From: Phyllostachys edulis
Taxonomy: Eukaryota > Streptophyta > Magnoliopsida > Poales > Poaceae
NCBI GenBank assembly: GCA_036346405.1
Contig: CM070548.1
Coordinates: forward strand, 51,317,779-51,381,778
Reading direction: 5' to 3'
DNA length: 64,000 nt
Part shown: positions 11,322 to 22,729 of the stretch, piece by piece
Layout of the letters: every line of letters starts with the position of its first letter
Numbering within the stretch: the stretch's first letter is position 1
The notes under the pieces: model-generated
What the model was told of the DNA's origin: nothing
Seen by the model: only the letters and a program-made list of their open reading frames with translations
The model's database searches: none
Program-made: the position numbers and the translations under genes

Positions 11322-12895
11322 ACAACTTTACCCACAGCACACGAATTCTCTAGTTTGTTTGGCATCCGTCGATACCACCACTCACTACCTTTGGTAAGCA
11401 ATCTAGAGCACATGTCAGAGCCTTTGCATACTCTAGTCCTACCCTTGTACTAGCCCAGCGAATGAACACCCTCACTTCGACCGAGTACACCCCTGTCAAG
11501 TGAGACATTCACCGTTGTGTCGGAAGGCTTTGTTCCGAACGCCTCGGTGAAGGGAGCCCCTTCAGACATGCCTACATTGGTCATGCCCGCACTACTGTGG
11601 CCTACCAACGTGCAAAGGTAGTTTTCAATGACATAATTAGCTAATGCTGTCCCATATCAGCACATGTGGTTGTACGCTTAGGCTTAGATAGGACTTGCTA
11701 GCGTTCAGTCCTTAATTGACCCAGGCGAGGATCTCCCCCTATCTACTTGTGAGACTCCTCTCTCACACTTCCTAGAATATAATATAACTCGCCCGCGTTG
11801 AAATCTAGGTTTTTTATTTTTTATTTTTTTATTCAAAATAATAGAGGTACACCCATCTGGACATTCTTTTCAAAATCTCCCAAACCCATGTTTATCATAT
11901 CGTCATTTTACAAGTTTTAGAAAAGACTATAGCTCTATTAAGCATTTGTGAGATGTTCGCACTTAAAACTCCCAAATTGATATTATCTATTACCTAAACC
12001 ATATCCTAATGGCTAAAATAGTAAGGGAATCAATATTTCAAGAAGGTTCATGCATCGAATAGGATTTACATCTACCGACCTATGTTTACATAGCAATTTT
12101 CAAACAAACATACACGCATGCATAATAGATGTAACATCCCTAAATTCTATTTGTGAAATTAATAAAAGTAGAATTAATTACTATGCACTAATTGGACCTC
12201 TTGGGCCAAGAGTGAGATAATTAAATCCTAATTGGAGCCTAATCCATTTTAGAGTCCAAACCAAAATGGGCTTTTAGTTTATATTCTAGCCCAACTAATA
12301 CCATGTTAATTCTTATCTGGTTTTTCCTCCGCAAAACCCTAGCCCTATCTCCCTTCACGTCTGCCTCTGCCCCAGCCGCCAGCAGCTCCTGGCCATGCGC
12401 TCTCCTTGTGCTAGCCCTACCGGTGCAGCCGCCTCTTCCTACTGTCGCCCGGCGCGTGGACGCCACCGACTGGTGTCGATTGGCGCCTGCCCGTGTCGCC
12501 ATCTGCCCAGCGTTTGTGTGAGGACCCCTGGGTTATCTCCGTAAGACCGAGATTAAACATGGTATTAAGGACATAACTCTAGAGCCTCAAGTAAATGGAT
12601 TCCAACTTAACTTGATCTTAGTGAAAGGCCTAACTACAAACTAGAGCCCTAGTGATCATGCGTGCTGCTCCTCTGTGAGCACTACATGATTGTCGGTTCT
12701 CCAACAAGTTAAGCACTACACTTAGTGAGTTAAATAGGAAGCCACGAATAGCGAGTATGCAATCATATTGGCTCTCAAGATCAGCAACCAATATGCTCAT
12801 ACTCTCATACAACGTTGATCACATCCATACAACATCATACATAGATAGTTCAAAAGACATACAACATAATAGTTAAGGTTTACACTATTACAAGT

Positions 12896-13118
12896 GGCCG
12901 ACCGGCCAAATTCAAATAAGAGTATTAAGTAGCAGCGGAAGAAAGTAAATAAACCAAAATGTCCAGCATGGTACGCCCCATAACCCATCGGCAACCGACT
13001 GGGAGTTAAATGATAGCATTACTCATTAGCGTCGCCAAAATCGGCACTAACGAACTCAACAGGCTCACACACTTCCTCACCTGAAATTGTAGCAACCGGG
13101 TTGAGTACAAAGGTACTC
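12896..13118 (-). other. Conserved LTR palindrome and hairpin module (LTR C)
   Basis: GGCCGACCGGCC at 12896-12907 and GAGTAC-AAAG-GTACTC at 13103-13118. Confidence 0.7.
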
Positions 13119-13715
13119 GCAAGTCTTACACAAATAAAAATTAGTTATTGTAACATCCCAAATACCTAAACAAGTGTTTGTTTCAAATGTAATTAAATGT
13201 GTAGAAATTAAAACTTTTTCTCACATCTTGAAACCCCGGAACTCACATGTAATTATTGTCCAAGAGTTGTGTAATCCAAAAACACAAAGTTCTTGTTGAC
13301 CAAAAGTCAAACTCATTTTCCATTTGTCACAACTCATGTGCCAAACCTTTGGAAATAATCTTCCTTGGTCCTAGAGTTGATGTGGGACCTCTCTGAAACA
13401 TATCATGAGTTTTCAAACTTGTTTGATAATTTTTGGAGGTAAAATAATTCCTTGAACAGCCTTAATGAATTTCCTGAGAAAAATGCATTGCATAAAAACC
13501 TCTAGAAATTTTATGTAAGGTTAATATTAATGTCAGCAAGCTCCAGTTAAAGTTTTATAAATTTTGGAGCTGGTTTGATATCTCAAATAAATTTGCAAAG
13601 TCTCAGCTGTTAAAAACTAAATTCAAAACTTGCACTGTTTCTTGGGCTGAGCCATTTTCCAAACTGGTCAAGCCCAACCACCTCCCCTGGCTCAACAGAC
13701 CTCTTTTCCACCTTG

Positions 13716-14310
13716 ATGATGTCGTAGCCGTTGGATTCCTATCCAACAGCCATGACCTCCTCCTCTCAACCAACTCATCAAACCTCCCTTCCCACCTGTG
13801 CGAGGTCATAGCCGTTGGATCAAAGATCCATGGCCATGACCTCCCCTCGCTACCAAACCATCAGACCTCCCTTTGCACTCACTTGAGGTCATAGCCGTTG
13901 GATTCACCACGACCTCCTCTGCAAACCATCACAGCGAGGTCCTCCTACCTCATCGAGGTCATAGCCGTTGGATTTAAATCCAAAGGCCACGACCTCCTCT
14001 GCAAACCATCACAGCGAGGCCCTCCCACCTCATCGAGGTCATAGCCGTTGGATCAAAGATCCATGGCCAGGACCTCCCCTCGCTGTTAAACCTCTCTGAC
14101 CTCCCACCCCTATGAGGTCGTAGCCCTTAGATCTAAATCTAAAGGCCATGACCTCCTGTGCGCCATGCGCAAGCTCAGAACCTCCCCCTTTGGTTGTGTG
14201 CCCTTGGATTTAAATCCAAAGGCCATGACCTCCCCCTCACTTATCAAAGTCGCGTGCGGTTAAGTCCTCCCAGGAGGTCCGCACCGTTGGATTTAGATCC
14301 AACGCCTTGG
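13716..14310 (+). repeat. Array of about 8 hairpin-forming GAGGTC/CCGTTGGAT units (U3, 5' LTR)
   Basis: Each unit of roughly 70-80 bp has GAGGTC(G/A)TAGCCGTTGGAT facing ATCCAANGGCCANGACCTC, so each can fold into an imperfect hairpin of about 18 bp with a 3-6 nt loop. Loops differ (TCCT, CAAAG, TTAA). The array ends about 420 bp before the TATA box. Confidence 0.85.
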
Positions 14311-14732
14311 ACCTCCTGTCCCCTTTTCCACTTGCGCATCCGAGCAATCAAATCGGAGGGCCACGACCTCCCCAGTCCAAATCGGAGGGCTGTGACCTCC
14401 TCTAGTCACTTAAAACTTACCGTTTCAAACTCAAATCGCATCCAAGGGCTAGGACCTCCCCATTCTCTTAATCCAGCGGTGGAGAGCTTCACCCTGTTCT
14501 TCTCCTAGCTTGGGCTCGCGTGCAGAGGCCATGGCAGTGGAGAAAGTCAGAGCCTTGTCACGTCCAACGGCTCTGCTCTGCGCGCATTAAATGCATGGCA
14601 GAGCTTTCCGCCCCTAGACCATGCCCTGTCTTAACCTACTCTGTCCCCTCCATCTTGTCCAAGCCATGGACCTCCTGTGGGCTAAGCTCACCATGAGCTT
14701 AACCCATGGTCCAGGACCTCTTTTGCCCTAGG

Positions 14733-14739
14733 TATAAAA
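14733..14739 (+). promoter_or_regulatory. TATA box of the Tekay 5' LTR
   Basis: TATAAAA within CTAGGTATAAAACCCCCCC, conserved at the same place in the 3' LTR (25270-25276). It is the only good TATA box I see in this part of the LTR. Confidence 0.7.
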
Positions 14740-15639
14740 CCCCCCCATTGTTGCCTTGGCTTCCTTTACACACCATTCTTTGCCTTGCTTGCACCTCTGT
14801 TATGAGCTCTAAACACCGTAGCTCTCTTGGCCGCCATTAGAGCACCTTGGAGCTCCTCGGTGGACAAGGGTCCCTGGAGTTTTTCCTATCCCTCTCATTG
14901 CTTCATGTTGTGCCATTTCCCTCTGTGACCAAGTCCTAACTTGTTTAGTTTGGGCATTCACAGAGGTGGCCAAAGTGGAGCTTGGAGTTGGAGTTGGCAG
15001 TGGAGCTCCTTGTCTTTCCCAGCTCCAGTCCTCACCTTCCTCGACCTCCTTAGCTCCTCGGGACCTCCAGGCAACCTCCTGTTAGTCCCTAGTTGCTGGG
15101 CACCTGCTTGAATGTTGTTGCGGAGCTTTACTTCACGATTTGGTCTTTTGGCCGTGCTTGTCATCTTTCTCCTCTTCGGCTCGCCGACGTTCAAGGCCGT
15201 CGCCGCCGTGGAGAGTGAGCCCATGGTGTGCGCAAGGCTATTGCACACTCAGTGGTGCCCGTGGATGTCGCCATGAGGTCTCGTGATCGCCGGCGAGACC
15301 ACTTCATTGCGCTTCGGGTTTTGTCGACGAAAACGGCAGACCGTTGTCATTTTCGGATAGAGATCCTCTCTTAAATGCACTAATCATTGCTCAACCACGT
15401 TAATCATTGGCGTTATCTTAACTGCCTTTAATTTCCGCCCTTTGCGCGCATTTAAGACCTCGCGCGCGGACCTCCTTGTGTCCCGCAAGATTAACTCGAT
15501 GTCGTAGCGCGAAGGCGATGGCGCTGATCTGGGCCGCCCAAGACCTCCTCAGGAGATCTTGAGCGTCGAGACCTCCCCTTGCGCAATCTTAGCGCCCGGA
15601 CATCCTCGGAGGTCTGTGACGTTTTGATCTCCGTGTAGG

Positions 15640-16085
15640 ACCTCCTCGTGGTCATCTCAGCCGTTTATGACCTCCCCGGGTTGATCTTGACCGTTAAGGT
15701 CCTCCCTCGGACGATCTGGACCATTAAGGTCGTCCCTTGGAAAATCTGGACCGTCCAGGACCTCCCACGTGAGGTCCTGACGATGTAGATCTTCCTTGGG
15801 GAGATCTTGATAGTTTGGATCTTCGTTTGGAAGATCTCAACCGTTGAGGACCTCCCTCGCTTTATCTGGGCCGTCCCGGTCCTCCCCCTTTCGTTGTGGT
15901 CCGTTGGATATAGCATCAACGGCGACGACCTCCCCTCTGCTCGCTCGTGCGCGTTGCTGGGAGGACATGGACCGTTGGATCCAAGATCCACGGCCCATGT
16001 CCTCTGGACCTTCGCGAGCGCGCGTGCGCGTTGTTCTCTGGGAGGTCTTGAGCCGTCAGATCTAGGATCTGTGGCTCATGACCTC
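15640..16085 (+). repeat. Second array of GACCTCC/GATCTTGACCGTT units (R/U5, 5' LTR)
   Basis: Repeated short phrases of the form GATCTNGACCGTTNAGGTCCTCCC, ending in a strong palindrome GGACCGTTGGATCCAAGATCCACGG-type near 15969-16000. Repeated in the 3' LTR at 26200-26640. Confidence 0.7.
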
Positions 16086-18025
16086 CCCGGTTCTTTTGGT
16101 TTTTAGGATTTCTAGAGAACACTTATTTGTGAGCTGAAAAAGGTATGAACTTTAAAAATGCATAATTAATTCATTTTAAATCCAAATTAGGTGATTCAAA
16201 TTTCTGCAGCTCTGGCTTGACCTGGGCTCCAATCTAAAAATGTTTATGAGCCCAGTTCAGCTCCAGAACATGGTTTTGCAAATAGATTTCAAAACTAGCT
16301 TTAAGTGTTATATTAGAAATTCCTTTAACTTGTAAAATGCATAAGTAAATCTCTGTAGATTATTTTTGAGTGAATCCAACTTTGTTGGCTCACCCTGTTA
16401 ATGAACTAATGTTAGAATTGGATTTAGGCATGTCCCTGTTTTCAAAAAGCTTTCTTGTGCATTTTAATTTTGTTCAAGTTCTTGTCTTTGGAAAATCATA
16501 AAACATGCATAACAGCTCCAAATGAGGTGAACTCAATTGGGTTATTCATCTCATGAGGTGCTTGTTTTACTGTCAAAATCCCAGCTGCACCACCTTTCTA
16601 GAAAATGTTGCCAAATAATTAAATTAGTGAATAGTAGCAGTTTGGTATTTTTAGGGCTGAGTAGAATTGTTTTGCTCATATCTTTTGCATTGAGAATCCA
16701 AATCAATTGGTTCTTGTTGCTAAATTCCCTAAAAATCATCCTCTTGCTGCTGTAGAAATTTCATAGAATTTGGAATTTGTTTGCTGTGCTGTCCTTGTGG
16801 TTTTCGTCGTTCTTATCGATTCTTTTCGCCTTTTCGATTAGGTGCCGACGAGTGGGTTGATCCCGTGAGTGATTCTCTGCAGCATAGTGACCAGCCACAG
16901 CAAGGCAAGCAGTTTGATCATGTCCCATTACTTTAAAGTTTATTACTTTGTTTCACTTATATGTATGCATTGCTACTTTGTGTTAAATTATCGATTAGTT
17001 GAGCCTATAGATGCATCTCCTGTAGGTAAAATGTTCATTCTCTACTACTAAGCCTAGGATTATCTTGCTGTGATATAGAGTTCGATGGATGGACTCTTAT
17101 CACTTAGTAGTTACGTTGATAATGCTTAGAAATGCTTAGATAACGGTAGAAATGGGCGGTTGTCGACATTATGTCAACGACCTTGATCACACTAAAATTA
17201 TTATTCCATTATGTCCCTCTTGTGCTTTGTTACTTTGTAAACAAACAAAATAAAAATGAAAACAAGGCTGTTATTGACTTGGGCACAATGGATGTTGGTG
17301 TGATATGTTGGGTGTGAATGGAATGGTGCTCAGGTCCCCAAGGACCGAGTTACTTGTGTCACTAAGCCAAGTGCTTATGCGTGCTAACCACACGAGGGGG
17401 ATATGGGACCCTCTTGGCTAAATACTTTGGGAGGTGTTAATTGGGTCGCATGGTGAGTAAAACTGTTTTATAAGGAAAGAGCACCCATGATTCTTGTCTT
17501 GGTGAGCCCTTGTCTCCTACCTTAGGGTTGTCGCGACTCTTAATTAGCATCATTCATTGGAAATGCCTCGTAGGACTTAGCGTGCGGCGCACCAAAGGAA
17601 GTGTGCTAAATAGCTTGGCTAAAAGGCGGATCGGCGTGTGGGTACATTGGCACACCCCGCAGGTTAAAACTATTGAATAGCCTCGCCCTAGGTTATGGAC
17701 ATGCTTGGTAAGGTCGTGCAAGAACTAGACTACAACATTTAATTAAAACTTGATGGGCTGGTATGAATGGATGTTCATACTATTGTGGTGGCTATTGGGT
17801 TAGTCACGTCCAGGATTGTTGTTGTCATCTACCATTTGTTACTATTGTTACTTGTCTCGTTGTTTCTTGCAAATGAAAAATGAATTGCAAAATTGCTTTG
17901 GAACCTATTTAAATATTGCAAATGAAAACTTGCTTTATGCTAAAATAAGTCCAAAGCCTCATCCACTCAAATAAAGCTTGCATGTAGTTAAACTATAGTT
18001 CGGTTATACTACACGTCGGTCTTGC

Positions 18026-18252
18026 AGTACATTTTGTACTCATTTGCTTTGCTTAATAACTTTGTTGCAGAGGAGGTAGGGTCCAAAGGGCTTTACTTTT
18101 GTGAGATGTGCGGTGGTTGGGAATCGAGCTAGGCGACTTGGTTGGTTGCCTTGTGGGCTAAAGGCAAACCTTGTGGCTCTCTTTTGTTTATCGCCATCTT
18201 ATGGCATTTGCTTCATTGTGTTACTTTTATTAGTTGTATTTGGCGGTCGGCC
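18026..18252 (+). other. Conserved LTR hairpin and palindrome module (5' LTR)
   Basis: AGTACA-TTT-TGTACT at 18026-18040 (one stem base shorter than in the 3' LTR), a T-rich run ending TTGTTGCAG, and the degenerate palindrome GGCGGTCGGCC near 18242-18252 followed by TTTTGTAATA. Confidence 0.65.
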
Positions 18253-18468
18253 CTTTTGTAATAACTCTATATGTTGTATGTCTTTTAATCTAGTTCGTAC
18301 TTTGGTTCTATGTTTGAATTGAATTGATGCATGATTTTGTAAAGGGGTATGTATACTACATTCTGGGAAGTATACATATCTCGAAGACACGGATTATTAT
18401 GTTTGTAATGCTAGAGTCAATGGAGGACTAAGTATTACAAGCCTAATAAACCGGGGTCCTCACAAAGT

Positions 18469-18480
18469 TGGTATCAGAGC
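18469..18480 (+). other. Primer-binding site of the Tekay element
   Basis: TGGTATCAGAGC, four bases after the 5' LTR. Complementary to the 3' end of initiator tRNA-Met, the usual primer of plant gypsy elements. Confidence 0.92.
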
Positions 18481-19219
18481 CATACTGACCATAGAAACCC
18501 TGGCTTGGTCATCTTTAGGATGTTTTGAAAAACCTATTTCCAAAATATCAAATGGTTTATGAATGCTTAAGTAATTCTCAGATTTTACTCCTTACCTATC
18601 TTAGCTTTCTTTTCTCATCTCACTCTATTTTGAGTTTTAAAAATTGTTTACCTCTCCTTCCTTCAAAGATAGTTGTTATCGTTTAACTGGATTTTGGGGG
18701 AACTTATGAGAGTTCTAAAATTGAAGTCTTGGCGGTCTTTTGGTGAAGAATGGAAGTATTTGGAGCTGGAATTCAAATCTGGAATTTTAGGACAGCAAGC
18801 AAGCATTTTAGGGCAGCAAAGCTCAAGCTAGTGATTAAGGTAGAAAATGAGAGGTTAATTCAACTAAAACTTGTGGGAATTAAAGGGTAAGATGTGATAC
18901 TAGTTAGCTAACAATTTTTTTTTCGCTGGTTTAACCCTGCTTTTGAGTAGAATTAGAGCCAAAATAGCTTGCTGAAATTTTCTCTTCTCAACCAATTACT
19001 CGTTCATTCAATACGGGATAATTGTATAGAGAAGCTTAGCTTATTTCCTAAAGTTTCCTTGCTGTTTTTAGAGTCTTTTGGGAGCTTTTAAGGTTTAATT
19101 ACTTGCTGTTTTGGCTTTCGTTTAGGGTGATATTCCATTCCCCTACTCGTTAGCCCCTGCTTTCTTTAGCTTCTAATTGTGGGTTTTTGGGTTGCTAACC
19201 TCTTTCCCCTCTCAATAGG
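18481..19219 (+). other. Untranslated leader between PBS and gag
   Basis: AT-rich, no frame of note. Together with R and U5 it makes an untranslated stretch of about 4.4 kb between the presumed transcription start and the gag ATG. Confidence 0.6.
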
Positions 19220-20178
19220 ATGGCGGGTCGTACTCGTAGTGGCCAAGGCCAGGCAGCTAGTCCGGACGAGGAGCTTCCTACTGCTCCGACCATGGCTGAG
19301 GTTCTTCTTCAGATAGAGCGCAACCGTGCGGATGACAGGAGAGTGCTACTGGATGTCATCGCGCGCAACACCTCAGCCCTTACCGGTGCTTCAGGATCCG
19401 GGCAAGGGAGTGGACATCAGTCTCGTGGGGGCCTCGCTGAGTTTCTTTGCACCCATCCCCCCACCTTTTCAGTCCGAGGACCCGCTCGTCTGAGCGATTG
19501 GCCTTCTGGTGGAGCGAAGCTCAAGATCGCCTTGATGCTGGGAGCACGAGAAGGCGCTGTTTGCATCGCACCAGCTGGAGGGTGCAGCTTTGTCATGGTG
19601 GGAGAGCTTTCTCGCCATGCAGCCCGCAGACCACACCGTCACCTGGGAGGAGTTTCGTACTGCCTTCCGTCGGTCTCATATCCCTGCCGGCTTGATGAAC
19701 ATCAAGAAGCAGGAGTTTCTCGCCCTCAAGCAAGGGCGTAGCTCAGTCGTGGAGTATGTGTACGAGTTCAACCATCTAGCTCGTTATGCTCCCGAGGATG
19801 TGGCCACTGATATGGCCAAGCAAGCAAAGTTCAGGGGTGGCTTGTCTGAGGAGCTTAAGGACAAGCTATCCATCGTCGACTTCCCTGATTTCCAGACCTT
19901 GGTCGACAAGGCCATCGTCATGAGCACTCGGTCGTGAGCTTATGGATTCCATAGCGCAAGTGGGAGGCCCACAAGTCATCCAAGGCAGTTCTTCTCTGTG
20001 ATCGATCTCGGGTACCGTCGGCGAGCTTCAAACCCTTCGAGGTTGCCGGCTGCCCCTCAGAGGGCGTGCCCGATCACGTGCACCTGCGAGTCAGCCTGGT
20101 GGCCCCCGCAACCCGCTTGTCGGGTCGTTTGTTTCTTCGCAACTGAAGGGCCATTATGCAAATAATTGCCCTAAGAAG
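19220..20178 (+). pseudogene. gag: gag (capsid-nucleocapsid) of the Tekay element, broken
   Basis: The gag start at 19220 begins MAGRTRSGQGQA, in the context of a gypsy gag N-terminus. The N-terminal 80 or so residues are open. Between about 19460 and 19590 recognisable gag pieces (LDAGST, ALFASHQLEGAA) occur in different frames, indicating several small indels. From 19590 a frame reads the conserved retrotransposon gag core (SWWESFLAMQPADHTVTWEEF, FRTAFR..IPAGLMNIKKQEF, YVYEFNHLARYAPEDV) until a stop at 19935-19937 that follows another shift. A nucleocapsid zinc-knuckle remnant, GHYANNCPKK, is at 20149-20178; the two upstream cysteines of the CCHC motif are not visible. In an intact copy Gag would form the cytoplasmic particle that packages element RNA. 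Confidence 0.85.
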
Positions 20179-20316
20179 ATGGGAGCCCTCGTCCTAATGG
20201 AGGACGCGGGCAAGGTGGTGGATCTTCTCGGGATCGAAGATTGTCCCGTAGCCCAAGGCGTGGGCGTGATCGCGTAACGCCATCTCGGTGAGGAGGCACG
20301 GGAGGCACCTAACGCC

Positions 20317-21111
20317 GTGTTAGGTACGCTTCTTGTTAACTCCTATCCTGCCATCGTTTTATTTGATTCTCGAGCATCTCATTCTTTTGTATCTCAGTCT
20401 TTTGCTGCTGCTAGTGACCTTCTCTTTGCTCCTCTGTTGGTCCCGTTGCTCATTCGCTCTCCCGGTTCGGAGTTGAGAGCTGAATTGGAGTGCAGGGATG
20501 TTCCTATCGAGATTGAGGGAGTAAGGTTTGTGGCAAATCTTATTCTCCTCAATGCAGCGAGCTTAGATGTGATTCTTGGCATGGATTGGTTGTCTCAGCA
20601 CATGGGGCAAATCGATTGCGCCCGGAAGCTCATCTATCTCACGAGTCCTTCCGGCGAGCAGGTTCGCTTTTCACCGAAGCTGCATGGCCCTCATCTCTTC
20701 GCCCTTGAAGCGAAGCCAGCTCCGGATATTCGTGAAGTCCCAACGGTATGTGACTTCATGGATGTCTTTCCCGGGGATCTTCCAGGGATGCCACCTGTTC
20801 GGGATCTCGAGTTTGTTATCGAGTTGGCTCCCGGTACCGCCCCAATTTCGAAGAGGCCTTATTGGATGCCACCGAATGAGTTGGTGGAGTTGAAGAAGCA
20901 ACTTAATGAGCTTCAAGAGAAGGGTTTCATTCATCCTAGCTCATCTCCGTGGGGTTGTCCGGCTATCTTCGTTAAGAAGATGGACGGTACTTTGCGCATG
21001 TGCGTCGACTACCGTTCGCTTAATGAAGTGACGGTAAAGAACAAGTATCCTTTGCCCCGCATAGACGATCTCTTTGATCGCTTATCCGGAGCCAGTGTTT
21101 TCCAAGATTGA
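20317..21111 (+). pseudogene. pol: Protease and N-terminal half of reverse transcriptase, Tekay element
   Basis: An open frame of 264 codons, part of pol. Protease: the aspartic-protease site reads LFDSRASHSFV where the family has DSGAS or DTGAS, so the glycine after the catalytic Asp-Ser is Arg and activity is doubtful. The flap/ILGMDWL motif near residue 88 is typical of gypsy proteases. Reverse transcriptase begins near residue 150 (DVFPGDLPGMPP) and continues through SSPWGCPAIFVKKMDG and MCVDYRSLNEVTVKNKYPLPRIDDLF. The frame ends at 21109-21111 just after GASVFQD, where a small indel shifts into a stop. The frame is the same as that of the downstream RT segment, so two shifts about 60 bp apart cancel out. 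Confidence 0.9.
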
Positions 21112-22110
21112 TTTGAGAGTGGGATATCATCAAGTTAAATATCCGACGAGGATATTCCCAAGACGGCGTTCTCTACTCGCTATGGTTTGTATGAGTATAT
21201 CGTCATGTCGTTCGGCTTGACCAATGCTCCGGCTTTGCTCATGAACCTCATGAATTCGGTGTTCATGGAGTATTTGGATAAGTTCGTCGTGGTCTTCATC
21301 GATGATATTCTTATCTACTCCAAGAACGATGAGGAACACGCCGAGCATCTGAAGCTTGTGTTGGGCAAGCTGCGTGAGCACCAGCTGTATGCGAAGTTCA
21401 GCAAGTGCGCTTTCTGGTTGAAGGAAGTGGCTTTCTTGGGCCATGTGCTTTCAGCAGGAGGCGTAGCCGTTGATCCTAGCAAGGTCAGCGATGTGCTATC
21501 CTGGAGTCAGCCCCGTTCGGTAACCGATGTGCGGAGTTTTCTCGGTTTGGCGGGATATTATCGTCGCTTTATCGAGAACTTCTCCAAGATCGCGAAGCCG
21601 ATGACGGAGTTGCTCAAGAAGGACAAGAAGTTCGTGTGGTCCGCTGAGTGTGAGGAAAGTTTCCAAGTACTCAAGAAGCGTTTGACCACCGCTCCCGTGC
21701 TCGTTCTTCCAGATATCCATCGGAGCTTCGATATCTTTTGCGATGCTTCTCGTCGAGGCCTCGGTTGTGTCCTTATGCAAGAAGGCAAGGTAGTGGCCTA
21801 TGCATCAAGGCAATTGAGACCTCATGAACTCAACTATCCTACCCATGACTTGGAGCTAGCTGCTGTGATTCATGCACTTAAGATTTGGCGGCATTACCTA
21901 ATTGGTAATCGTTGTGAAGTGTATTTGGATCACAAAAGCTTGAAGTATTTGTTCACCCAGCCAGATCTGAACCTTAGGCAAAGGATATGGTTGGAATTGA
22001 TCAAAGACTATGATGTGGGTATTCTCTACCATCCGGGCAAGGCTAACGTCGTTGCCGATGCGCTTAGTCGTAATGCACATTGTAATGCCTTATCGCTCAA
22101 GGAGCTTTAG
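21112..22110 (+). pseudogene. pol: C-terminal reverse transcriptase and RNase H, Tekay element
   Basis: The main frame resumes by 21187 and is open to a TAG at 22108-22110. The RT palm has the catalytic FIDDILIYSK motif (the YVDD equivalent), preceded by YEYIVMSFGLTNAPA and followed by the connection FLGLAGYYRRFI. RNase H follows with FCDAS, SRQL, the HDLELAAVI helix and the VVADALSR end, which include the acidic active-site residues of the Ty3/gypsy RNase H. The 21112-21186 stretch carries the expected RT text in another frame. The TAG is one C-to-T change from a CAG codon in the family context. In an active element this enzyme copies the element RNA into DNA inside the particle. Confidence 0.92.
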
Positions 22111-22698
22111 CCCACCCTTCTTGAGGAGTTTCAGCGTCTCAACTTGGGTTTGGTTGAGCATGGTTCCCTCGCTACCTTGGTTGTGCAACCAACCTTGGTG
22201 GATCGTGTCAAGGCCGCTCAGCAATCGGATCCCGGAGTGAACCAAATCAAGGAAAATGTCAAGAACGGAACAGCCAAGTGCTTCTCTGAGGATGAGCATG
22301 GTGTTGTGAGGTTCGGGCAGTGCCTTGTGGTTCCTAAGGACATGGATTTGCGGGACTTGATTCTCCGCGAAGCCCATGATTCTCCCTTGTCCATTCATCT
22401 CGGGGCCACCAAGATGTATCAGGATCTCCGTCAGAGATTTTGGTGGACTCGCATGAAGAGGGAAATTGCCAGGTTCGTTGCCAAGTGCGACGTATGTTGT
22501 CGTGTGAAGGCCGAACATCAGTGACCAGCCGGTTTGCTTCAGCCCTTGCCAGTTCCTGAGTGGAAGTGGGATTCGATCGGGATGGATTTCATCACCAGTC
22601 TACCCACGTCCCCGAAGAAGAATGATGCCATTTGGGTCGTCATCGATCGATTGACCAAGGTGGCACATTTCCTCCCTGTCAAGACCGACCTTGGGTAG
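22111..22698 (+). pseudogene. pol: Integrase zinc-binding domain and start of catalytic core, Tekay element
   Basis: The same frame continues after the TAG. It is interrupted by TGA at 22522-22524 and TAG at 22696-22698. The integrase HHCC zinc-binding domain is readable: H in EAHDSP and IHLGATKMY, and Cys pair in AKCDVCC. After the TGA comes PLPVPEWKWDSIGMDFITSLP with the first catalytic Asp, then VVIDRLTKVAHFLPVKTDL. A frameshift near 22690 moves the reading to the next segment, which itself has a TAA at 22709-22711 before its first ATG. The TGA and TAA are each one C-to-T change from Arg (CGA) and Gln (CAA) codons. Confidence 0.88.
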
Positions 22699-22729
22699 GT
22701 TTTTGGCGTAACTCTACATCGCCAAGATC

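Larger units (their letters stand above)
13149..18464 (+). repeat. 5' LTR of the Tekay element
   Basis: TGTAACATCCC to GGGGTCCTCACA, 5316 bp. It pairs with 23666-29025. TATA box at 14733. If transcription starts about 30 bp later, U3 is about 1.6 kb and R plus U5 about 3.7 kb, unusually long. Hairpin-unit arrays lie on both sides of the promoter. Frames such as 14158-14508 and 15665-15991 run through the repeat arrays and occur again in the other LTR, so they reflect repeats, not genes. Confidence 0.95.

Noticed and set aside
12239..12521. Ala/Pro-rich frames as the start of a host gene with intron
   Set aside because: The segment continues at 33115 after removal of a nested LTR with a target duplication, so it is the GC-rich part of LTR B.
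14158..14508. 116-codon frame repeated at 24684-25034
   Set aside because: Present twice because it is in both LTRs; it runs through the hairpin-unit array and has no protein features.
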